Assembly (NCBI GenBank): GCA_025963815.1
Contig: JAOQAA010000310.1
Location: 1-9,820 of the forward strand
Length of the DNA: 9,820 nt
Reading direction: 5' to 3'
Source: Capsulimonas sp.
GTDB taxonomy: Bacteria; Armatimonadota; Armatimonadia; Armatimonadales; Capsulimonadaceae
The notes under the pieces are model-generated. The model saw only the letters and a program-made list of their open reading frames with translations. It searched no databases and had not been told where the DNA came from. Below, one piece after another: positions 1 through 9,600 of this stretch. A program made the translations under genes and the position numbers. Position 1 is the first letter of the stretch; each line of letters opens with the position of its first letter.

Positions 1-491
1 GCGCCTTTCATTTCGTTAAAAACGATGCCTTTGTAGATCAGCGGCTCGTCTGGACCGGTCAGTTCATAGTGCCATCCTTCCTGCTGAAAGATGTGCTCCG
101 TGAGCCTGGGATGGAAGACGGCGTCGAAGTAGACATCCACCAAATTGTAGAAATCGCGTGTATTGACGCTCGCGACTGGGTAGTATGTTTCTGCGGATCC
201 CGTGAACGCATTCAAAAAAGTCTTCAGCGATCCCTTGACGAGCTCGATGAACGGCTCCTTCAGCGGGTACTTTCGCGACCCGCAAAGCACCGAATGCTCT
301 AAGATATGAGCGATGCCGGTGGAATCCGCCGGCGGGGTCCGGAATGTGACCGCAAACGCCTTATTATCGTCCTCATTGATGATCGAGAGCAGTTCAGCGC
401 CTGTCTTGACATGGCGGTACAAGCGCACCTTGCTCTTCAGCTCCGGCGCCTCTGCTTCACGCAGCAGCTCAAATCCATGGGTAGTCGTCAT
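1..491 (-). CDS. M16 family zinc metallopeptidase, PreP (M16C)-like, N-terminal part
   Basis: The gene is truncated by the left edge; 163 codons are visible, starting at the ATG at 491-489. The protein begins MTTTHGFELL and has the inverted zinc motif HILEH at residues 62-66, where the two histidines bind zinc and E65 is the catalytic base. E160 in the NEMKG motif lies 98 residues after H62, the spacing expected for the third zinc ligand in presequence-protease-type M16C enzymes. The segments VLCGSRKYP (68-76) and FLNAFTGSAETYYPV (92-106) are also typical of that subfamily. Such enzymes are usually about 1000 residues long and degrade short unstructured peptides inside a closed chamber, so most of the gene lies outside the window. 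No signal peptide is seen, so a cytoplasmic location is inferred. The start is supported by AGAGGAG five bases upstream. The family call is secure; the physiological substrate is unknown. It is divergent from the glucan synthase gene and no functional link is evident. Confidence 0.95.
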   Translation of the reverse strand, partial: MTTTHGFELLREAEAPELKSKVRLYRHVKTGAELLSIINEDDNKAFAVTFRTPPADSTGIAHILEHSVLCGSRKYPLKEPFIELVKGSLKTFLNAFTGSAETYYPVASVNTRDFYNLVDVYFDAVFHPRLTEHIFQQEGWHYELTGPDEPLIYKGIVFNEMKG

Positions 492-496
492 GAGAT

Positions 497-503
497 CTCC
501 TCT
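497..503 (-). promoter_or_regulatory. Ribosome binding site of the M16 peptidase gene
   Basis: Read on the minus strand this is AGAGGAG, ending five bases before the ATG at 491-489. It is a strong Shine-Dalgarno match and fixes the start of the peptidase. Confidence 0.8.
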
Positions 504-519
504 GAATCCATACAAATCG

Positions 520-538
520 CGCGGGGATCAACCCCGTG
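520..538. other. Small GC-rich hairpin near the predicted 5' end of the M16 transcript
   Basis: CGCGGGG at 520-526 can pair with CCCCGTG at 532-538. This gives a seven-base-pair stem, including one G-U pair when read on the plus strand, around a five-base loop. There is no run of T on either side, so it does not look like an intrinsic terminator. It overlaps the predicted transcription start (about 536) of the peptidase gene, so it could form a 5'-terminal stem in that mRNA. A regulatory role is only an inference. Confidence 0.35.
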
Positions 539-542
539 GCGT

Positions 543-571
543 ATTGTAACATAAACGAGCCAAGTCGGGAA
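543..571 (-). promoter_or_regulatory. Possible sigma-70-type promoter for the M16 peptidase gene
   Basis: The minus strand has TACAAT at 548-543, a five-of-six match to the -10 consensus. Seventeen bases upstream is TTCCCG (571-566), a weak -35 with three matches. Transcription would start near 536, leaving a leader of about 45 bases before the ATG. The -10 element is convincing in this GC-rich setting; the -35 is poor, so the assignment is tentative. Confidence 0.4.
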
Positions 572-644
572 GATGGTTCCAGGACGATCTTGATTAACAA
601 ACGGTATCCAAGCGTCTGAGCCGCAGCCCTCCGCCCCACCAACT

Positions 645-650
645 AAAGGA
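645..650 (+). promoter_or_regulatory. Candidate ribosome binding site of the cyclic glucan synthase gene, unusually distant
   Basis: AAAGGA is the only purine-rich Shine-Dalgarno-like stretch before the gene. It ends 14 bases before the ATG at 665, longer than the usual 5-10. An in-frame TAA at 644-646 closes the frame upstream, so no earlier ATG or GTG start exists. The only other conceivable in-frame start is ATT at 659-661, eight bases from this site. ATT starts are very rare, so ATG 665 is preferred. Confidence 0.5.
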
Positions 651-664
651 ATCGATACATTCGC

Positions 665-3600
665 ATGCCAGACAAAGTGACCGCCGCAGGCTTCTATCAG
701 GACCCAGACGCAGCCGCGTCGGTCTTCACGGAGATCCGGCGCAAGTGCAGCGGCCGGGTCGCGCTGATCTCCTGCGACAAAAACGGCAAAGTCGTCGTCA
801 ACAATGGCGACATCTCTCCGCGCCGAGGGCTGGCGCTGGGGATTCTCAGCGGACTGCTCGCCACGCTTGCCCTTCTGACGCAGTTTACCTTTGCCGCCAT
901 TGCCCCCGGACGGTTTGGTCCGTTGATTCTGCTGCTGAGCTTCGTGCTCGCGGGCGGGATCTTGGGATGGATACTGGCGCGCTTCGTGCGGCTGGGAATT
1001 TCCCCCGCGCTGCTGGCGCATGGCCGGCGCGTCATCACGCGCGGCGAGACGGCGATCGTGGTGCAGACCACGCCGGCCGACATCGCACAGGCAATGACGC
1101 TGCTGCGGCAAGTCACGAGCGGGCAGCCCGTCACCTTCTCCTTCCCAGGCGCCGGACGGGAGCTCAAAGAGCGCCCCGAAATCCTACTGCGTCCCGCGCG
1201 GCCGGCCTCGGAGCGGCTGGGGATCGAGATCGGGCTCGTCACGGCCGCCGTCCATCAGCTCAGCAATACGCCGACATCCGCCAAGCCGCTCTACCAGCGC
1301 CTGCATGAGAGCGAAGCGTATCTGAACGGCGTTCAGGCCGAGCTGAACGAAGCCGTGAAGCAGCACGAGTCGGTCTCGCTGGCGGCGGAGTGGCTCCTGG
1401 ACAACGCCTATATCATTCAGGAACACATCGATGATATCCGGCGCAATTTCGGCCCCAAATTTCACCGAGAACTGCCTATTCTGGCCAGCGGCCCGCAGTC
1501 GGGCCTGCCGCGCGCCTACGGAATCGCCGCCGAAATGATCGCGGAGGCCGACGCCCATGTCGATCAGGGCGACATCCTGAACTTCCTGGAGTCGTATCAA
1601 ACCGTCACGCCGCTCACCATGGCCGAGCTCTGGGCGCTGCCGCTGCTGATGCGCCTGCGGCTGATCGAAGCCCTGCGTTCGCTGACGGTCCATGTTCGCC
1701 GTCGTCAGCGCGAGCGTATTCTGGCCGACTTCTGGGCCAACCGCCTGCGCACGGCGGCGCGCAACGATCCAGATAGACTTCTCAATATGGTCTCCGATCT
1801 TGCGGAGCGCATTCCCAATCCCAGCGCGCACTTCGCGGACCAATTACTCGGGCATCTCTACGATGAAGAAGCGGCGCTCGCGCCCGTCCATGGGTGGCTG
1901 GAGCGCAAGCTGAAGTCCAGCCTGACGGAAGCGATCCAGCAGGACCAGCGTGAGCAGACCGCCGAACAGGTGTCGCTCGGCAACGCGATCACCACCCTGC
2001 GCGCCCTCTCCCATCTCGACTGGCGTGATATCTTTGAGCGCTGCTCCGCGATCCACAAGACGCTGACCGAAGACCCGGCGGGCGTTTACGCCGGTATGGA
2101 CTTCACGACGCGCGACTCGTACCGTCACGAAATCGAGATCATTCATAAGTGCAGCGAATTCTCAGAGTTCGAGATCGCCGCCAGAGTTATCGCGCTCGCC
2201 GGAGCCGCGCCGGGGGGACTGGAGCGCCATGTCGGCTACTGGCTCGTCGATCAAGGCAGGGCTGAGTTGGAGGCGGCGCTCAAGGCGACGCCGAAATTCC
2301 CCCTGCGCCTGCTGCGCGCCGTACGCAAAAACCATGTTCTCGTTTACCTGGGCGGGGTCGCCGTCTTGACCATTCTGATCCTGGGCGGCGTGATCCATGA
2401 AGCGCGCGAAGGCGGCCAGGACGCGTTGTTTCTGATCATCCTCACGATCTTCGCTCTGCTGCCGGCGAGCGAAGTGGCGGTCCAGACGATCAATTATCTC
2501 GTCACACGAATGATCCCGCCGAAGCCGCTTCCCAAGCTCTGGTTCGAGGAAACGGGGATTCCGGACGAGTTCCGCACCTTAGTCGTGGTGCCGATGATGC
2601 TGCTCACCCCAGCCTCGATCCGCAAGGAAGTGGAGCGCCTGGAGATCCGCTATCTCGCCAACACGGACGCCAATCTGCGCTATGCTCTGGTGGCGGACTA
2701 CGCCGACGCGCCGCATCAGCACATGCCCGAAGACGCCGAGCGGCTGGATGTGGCCGCCAACGGCATCCGTCAGCTGGATGAACGCTACGGCGAAGGCCGA
2801 TTCTTTCTCTTTGCCCGCGAGCGTAAATGGAACGACGGCGAAGGGAAATGGATCGGATGGGAGCGCAAGCGCGGCAAGCTCGAAGAGCTCAACGCCTACC
2901 TCGCCGCGCGACCCGAAGAGCGGCCGGACGGCCTCCTGCGCGTGGGCGATCCCGTTCTGCTGGAGGGGATCAAGTTCGTCATCACGCTCGACGCCGACAC
3001 ACAGCTTCCCGCCAACACCGCCCGCCGCATGATCGAGACGCTCGCTCACCCATTGAACCGGCCGGTGATCGCGCAGGACCGCAGCCATGTCGTGCGCGGT
3101 TATGGCATCTTGCAGCCTCGTGTCAGCACCAGCCTGCCGAGCGCAACAGCAACGCTGTTCTCGCAGATCTTCACCGACCCCACCGGAACGGACCCGTACA
3201 CGCACGCCATCTCCGATGTCTATCAAGACCTGACGGGGGAGGCGAGCTACCACGGCAAGGGCATCTACGATCTGCATGCGTTCCACAGCGTGCTGTCCGG
3301 GCGTTTCCCCGAGAACCATCTGCTCAGCCATGATCTAATCGAAGGCAGCCACGTGCGCGTCGGCCTGGCGTCGGACATCGAGCTGTTTGACTTGTTCCCG
3401 GAGGATTATCACACTTACGCGGGCCGCCAGCACCGATGGGTGCGCGGCGACTGGCAGATCACCGACTGGATCTTCGGAACGGTCCCGTACGGCGATGGGA
3501 CGCGCGTGCGCAATCCCCTGCCGCTGATGAACCGATGGAAGATCTTCGACAACTTGCGCCGCAGTCTGATGCCGCTGTTCATGACGCTGCTGCTCGTGCT

Positions 3601-6600
3601 CGCGTGGCTGTTCTCGCCGGTCTCTACGATCTGGGCGCTGCCGGTGCTCGCCGTATTCCTGCTGCCCTTTGCGCTTCAGATCGTCACGCTGTTCACTACC
3701 CCGATCGGCAACGCTTACATCCCCTGGGCGGACTTAGAACTGACCGGGCAGCGCACCCTCGTCAATACGTCCTTTACGCCGCATCAGGCGATGCTGGCCG
3801 CCGACGCCATCGTACGCGTGTGGTGGCGGCGCCACGTCACCCACAAACACTTGCTGGAGTGGACGACGGCGCAGGAAGCGCAGAACAAGGCCAAGGACAA
3901 GCAGACGCGCTTCATCGGCAAGCTCTCCTGGTACTCTTTAGCGGCCATTGCCATCGCCCTAGTAATGGCGCAATGGCGTTTGAAGCATGTGGATTCCGCG
4001 CCGATCTTTTTGCTGCTCTGGACGATCTTCCCCCTGGTCGTCGCGCTGCTCAACACGCGCACGCCGACCCAGGAAACTCGCCCACTGCTTGCCGCCGACA
4101 AGAACTACCTGCGGCGGGTCGCGCGGCAGACTTGGCGGTTCTTCGATGAGTTCGTCGGCCCGCAGACCAACTGGCTCCCGCCGGACAACTATCAGGAGTT
4201 CGTACGCCATGAGGTCGCCAATCGCACGTCGCCGACCAATATCGGCCTGCTGCTGCTGGCTGATGTCTCCGCGCACGACTTTGGATATATTACGATCGAC
4301 AGTCTGATCGATCGCCTTGGCGAAACGATGGCGACGATCGATAAGATGGAGAAGTACGAGGGGCATCTGCTCAACTGGTACGACACCACCACGCTCGACA
4401 CGCTCAAGCCCGAATATGTCTCGATGGTAGACAGCGGCAACCTGCTCGGACATCTCTGGGCGATGGACCGCGCGGTTCCCGATCTTCTGAACGGACCGCT
4501 GCTGCGCCCCGAAGGACTGCTTGGAATTGCGGACAGCCTTGGCCTGATGCGCGAGGGTGTGGAAAGCCAGGAAAAGAGCGCCGAGCGCTGGGCCGTGCAG
4601 ACGGCGAAGATCGAATCGCATCTCGCGGCGCGCTGGGGCGGCGTTCAGGAGCAAGTCGAACGCCTGCGCGATCTGAAACCGCTCGGAGAAGAGGTCGCCC
4701 GAAACGCCGAGCGCCTCCCCACCGTGAGCGAAGGCGCCCGGTATTGGGGCGTGCAGGTGCGCACGCAGATCAACGCCTGGAATGAGATCGTCGATCGCTA
4801 TCTCCGATGGGTGGAAGTGCTCGCGCAGCCGCCGCTGGAAGGCCTGATCACGCTCAGCCCCGACGCCCACGAATGGCGCCGCCAGGCGCTGGCCGCCACT
4901 CCTTCGCTGTATATGATCGCCACGGGCGCCGTTCCCGGCCTCTCCGTGCTGACCTCGCTGCACGGCCGCAAGGACGAACTGCGGCTTTCGCCGCAGGTCT
5001 CGGAATGGCTGGACCGTCTGCACGAATCCTCCGCACAGGCGCAGTGGCATGCCGGCGAACAGATCGGCAAAGCGCAGAAATCGATCGACTCGATGAAGGC
5101 GCTGTCCGACGGCATGAACATGCGCTTCCTGTATGTCCCCGAGCGCCGCGTGTTCTCGATCGGCTACAGCGTCAGTGAACGCCGCCTGGACAACTCCTAC
5201 TATGACCTGCTCGCCAGCGAAGCGCGCCTGGGCAGCTTCGCCGCCATCGCGCGCGGAGACGTTCCCGTGGAGCACTGGTGGGCGCTCGGCCGCACCTTCA
5301 AGTCCGTGCATGGCCGGCGCGTGCTCCAATCGTGGAGCGGCACCATGTTTGAGTATCTGATGCCGACGCTCGTGACGCGCACCTATCAGAACTCGCTTCT
5401 CGACAGCGCCTGCAAGGACGCGGTTGCGACGCAGCGGGACTATGCGCGCCGGCGCGGCATCCCATGGGGCATTTCCGAAGCGGCTTACAGCGCGCTCGAC
5501 GCCCGCCAAATCTACCAATATTACGCCTTTGGCGTACCGGGCATGGGCCTGAAGCGCGGCCTGGAAGATGACCTTGTCGTGGCGCCCTACGCCACCGGCC
5601 TCGCCCTCACGGTCGATCCGACCGGCGCCGTGCGCAACCTGCGCCGCATGGCCGCCCTGCCCCAAACGAGCCTGCGCGGGGATTATGGCTTTTATGAATC
5701 CATCGACTTCACCCGCCAGCGCGGTCCCAAGGGTGAGCGCGGCGTGGTTGTCGCCTGTTATATGGCGCACCATCAGGGCATGATGTTCATCGCGATCGAC
5801 AATGTCTTGAACGGCAACATCATGCAGGAGCGGTTCCATTCCGATCCGCGCGTCCGGGCCGTCGAATCACTGCTCTTTGAGCGTATTCCCTCCGGCTCCA
5901 TCCCCCTGACCAGCGCGCGAGAAGCCATCCCGCAGCCGCGTTTGGAGCCGATCGCCGCGCAGCACGCCACCGGCACGATCGATACTCCGGACACGGCGAC
6001 GCCGCAGGTCAGCCTGCTCTCCAATGGGCATTACTCGGTTATGGTGACCAACGCCGGCGGCGGCTACAGCAAGATCGACGACACCGAGATCAGCCGGTGG
6101 CGCGCCGACGCCACCCGCGATTCCTACGGCCAGTTCTGCTACATCCGCGACACCGAAAGCGGCGCGTTCTGGTCCACGACCTACCAGCCGACCAACGGCG
6201 CCGCCCAGCGCTTCAGCGCCCTCTTCTCACCGGATAAGGCTGAGTTCAGACGGCGTGAGTTCGGGATCGAAACCGTCACGGAGATCGTCGTCTCCCCCGA
6301 AGACAACGCCGAGATCCGTCGCATCACGGTCATCAACAAATCGTCGCGCTCTCGCCAGATCGAGCTCACCAGCTACGCCGAGCTTTCCCTGGCGCCGCAC
6401 GCCGCCGACCGCGCGCACCCGGCCTTCAACAAGCTGTTCATCCAGACGGAGGCTTTGGAAGAGTTAGACGGCCTGCTCGCATGGCGACGACCGCGCTCGG
6501 CCAACGAAGAACCCGTATGGGCCGCGCATGTCGTCGCCGCCAATCGCGAGGCCACCAAGCCGACCGAGTTCGAGACCGACCGCTCGGTGTTCCTGGGACG

Positions 6601-9600
6601 AGGCCGCACGCCCGCCGACCCGGCCGCCCTACACGGCGCGCTGACGGGAACACAGGGACCGGTTCTGGATCCCGTGTTCTCCCTGCGCAAGCATATTACG
6701 CTGGAGCCGGGCGAACGCGCCCACGTCTCCTTCGTAACGATCGCGGCCACGCGACACGACGAAGCCGTGGCCCTGGTGGACAAGTACCGAAGCATCGGCG
6801 CCACGGCCCGCGCCATGGAAATGGCCTGGACCCACGCCCAATTGGAGCTGCGCCACCTGCGATTGCAGGGAACCGACGTGCTGCGCTTCCAGCAGCTCGC
6901 CGGGCATATGCTCTATCCGAACAAAGCCCTGCGGCCGCCGGCCGAGCGTCTGCGGCGCAACATCCTGGGCCAGTCGCGCCTCTGGGCGCAGGGGATTTCA
7001 GGCGACCTGCCGACCATCGTCGTGACCATCGCCGACACCAACGATCTGGACATGGTCCGCGAAACGCTCCAGGCCCATACTTACTGGCGCGTGCACGGCT
7101 TCAAGTGCGATCTGGTCATCTTAAATCAAGAATCGTCGAGCTACGAGCAGCCGCTTCAGGAGCAGCTGCGGCGGCTGATCCAGGCCCACACGGAGTACAC
7201 CGGGATCGATCAGCCCGGCGGCGTGTTCCTGCGCCCGGCGGCCTCTATCGGTGAGGAAGACCTGACGCTGATCCTGACGGTGGCCCGCGTCGTCTTAGTC
7301 GCGGCCCGCGGCTCGCTCAGCCAGCAGATCAGCGTCCCGATCCGTCCCGCCCTGCCCGCGCCCACCGGTCCGACCGGACGGCCCGGCGCGGAGGAGCCAT
7401 CTCCGTCGCTGCCGTTCATGGAACTGCCCTACTTCAACGGCCTGGGCGGCTTCACGCAGGACGGCCATGAGTACGCGATCTATCTCGGCCCCGACGATGT
7501 GACGCCCGCGCCATGGTCCAACGTCATGGCGAACCCGAACTTCGGCGCGCTTGTCACCGAGTCGGGCGGAGGCTACTGCTGGAGCGGCAACAGCCAGAGC
7601 AATAAATTGACCCCGTGGTCCAACGACCCGGTCTCAGATCCGGTCTCGATGGCGGTGTATATTCGGGATGAGGACCTGGGCATCTTCTGGACGCCCACGG
7701 CGGCGCCGATCCGCGAGCGCGATCCGTATCGTACTCGCCACGGCCAGGGGTATACAGTCTTCGAGCACAACAGCCATGCGATTGTCCAGGAGATGACGCT
7801 GTTCGTTCCCACGTACGACAACGACGGGCTCCCCGTTCTGGTCCATCGTCTGAAGCTGACCAATCGGTCTTCACGGCGGCGGCGGCTGACAGTGACGGGC
7901 TACGCCGAATGGGACATGGGAGTGGAGCGCGAGGACACACAGCTGCACATCGTGACGGATTGGGATCCGGAAGGGCGTATGATCACGGCGCGCAACCACT
8001 ACCATCCAGACTTCGCTTCCCGGATCGCCTTCGCGTCGATCTCCCCGGCGGCTTCGTCGTACACGGGAGACCGCACTGAGTTCTTAGGACGCAACGGCTC
8101 GACCTCCGGCCCCGCCGGAATGCGCGGCGGGCCGCTTTCCGGCCGCGCCGGCGCTGGTCTCGACCCCTGCGCGGCGCTGCAAACGTCTATTGAACTCGAG
8201 CCGGGGCAGATGACCGAAGTCATCTTCACCGTCGGCCAGGCCGAGAACCTGGGCGAAGCGCGCTCGCTCGCTCAGCGGCTGCGCTCGGCGGCGCAAGCCG
8301 AAGCCCTGCTTCAGGCGACCCGCCAGCTCTGGGATCGATACCTCGGAACCATCCAGGTGGAGACGCCCGATCTCGCGGTCAACTTCCTGCTCAACCGATG
8401 GCTGGTCTACCAGGACCTGAGCTGCCGCATCTGGGGCCGCTCGGCGTTCTATCAGAGCGGAGGCGCGTTCGGCTTCCGCGACCAGTTGCAGGACGCCATG
8501 GCGATGGTGTACTCCGACCCGGCGATGACCCGCGCGCAAATCGTGCGCTCGGCCTCCCGCCAGTTCCCGGAAGGCGACGTCCAGCACTGGTGGCATCCGC
8601 CGGGCGGCGCGGGTGTCCGCACGCAGATCACGGACGACCTGCTCTGGCTTCCCCTGGTCGCCGCGCATTATGTCAAGATCACCGGCGACACGAGCGTGCT
8701 CGATGAGGTCGTCCCCTTCCTGGACGGCCGCCTTCTCGGCCCCGACGAGCACGAGGCGTACTTCCCGCCAGGCGTCTCCGAACAAACCGCGACGGTGCTG
8801 GAACACTGCCGCCGCGCCATTCAAAAGGGTCTGACCCATGGACCACACGAGCTGCCTTTGATCGGGGCCGGCGACTGGAACGACGGCATGAACCGCGTCG
8901 GCATCGGCGGCAAGGGCGAAAGCGTCTGGCTCGCCTGGTTCCTGATCGTGGTCCTCCACGAGTTCGCCACGATGCTGCGCGGCCAGGGCGTGGCGACGGA
9001 AGCCGACGAGCATGACGCCGCCGCCGCGACCCTCGCGACTGCGGTCGACGCCGGCGCCTGGGACGGCGCCTGGTACCGCCGCGCCTACTTCGACGACGGC
9101 TCGCCGCTCGGCTCCGCACAGGATAAAGAGGCGAAAATCGACTCGCTGCCACAGTCCTGGGCCGTCATCTCCGGAGCCGGCGATCCGCAGCGCGCCAAGC
9201 AGGCCATGCAAAGCGTCCTGGACAACCTAGTCAAAAAAGACGACAAGATGGTGCTGCTCTTCACGCCGCCCTTCGACAAGTCGCCCAAGGATCCCGGTTA
9301 CATCAAGGGCTACCTGCCCGGCGTCCGCGAAAACGGCGGCCAGTACACCCACGGCTCCCTCTGGGTGCCGCTTGCCTTCGCGCGCCTTGGCGATGGCGAC
9401 CAGGCCGTGGAGATCCTGCGCCTGATGAACCCGGTGGAGCACGCACGGACCCCCGAGGATGTCCAGCACTACAAGGTCGAACCATACGTCGTGGCGGCCG
9501 ATATCTACTCCCTCGCCGGCAAAGCCGGCCGCGGCGGCTGGACCTGGTACACAGGATCGGCCGGCTGGATGTACCGCGTCTGGCTGGAGGAAGTCCTCGG

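Noticed and set aside
306..554. Short plus-strand open frames between 306 and 554
   Set aside because: They overlap, in antisense, the N-terminus of the M16 peptidase, whose HILEH motif and strong ribosome binding site establish the minus strand as coding.
590..618. TTGATT at 590-595 as a -35 element for the synthase gene
   Set aside because: No acceptable -10 lies at the right distance (CGTCTG at 613-618), so no sigma-70-type promoter can be supported for this gene.
1019..1032. Short repeated string gcatggccggcgcgt, seen again near 5308
   Set aside because: Both copies encode HGRR in the same frame in unrelated domains. A single short GC-rich match in a 10 kb window is plausibly chance.
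488..1111. Minus-strand open frame spanning the intergenic region and the start of the synthase gene
   Set aside because: It overlaps both real genes in other frames, has a low-complexity Gln/Arg-rich translation, and would cover the divergent promoter region.
3959..5839. A 626-codon open frame on the minus strand inside the synthase gene
   Set aside because: It lies entirely antisense to the GT84 to GH189 region, whose plus-strand translation has clear family motifs. The minus-strand translation is rich in Arg, His, Gln and Ala with no recognisable motif, as expected for a shadow in GC-rich DNA.
8084..9211. A 375-codon minus-strand open frame
   Set aside because: It is antisense to the GH94 catalytic domain (including GDWNDGM) and has no recognisable protein features; it is composition-driven.
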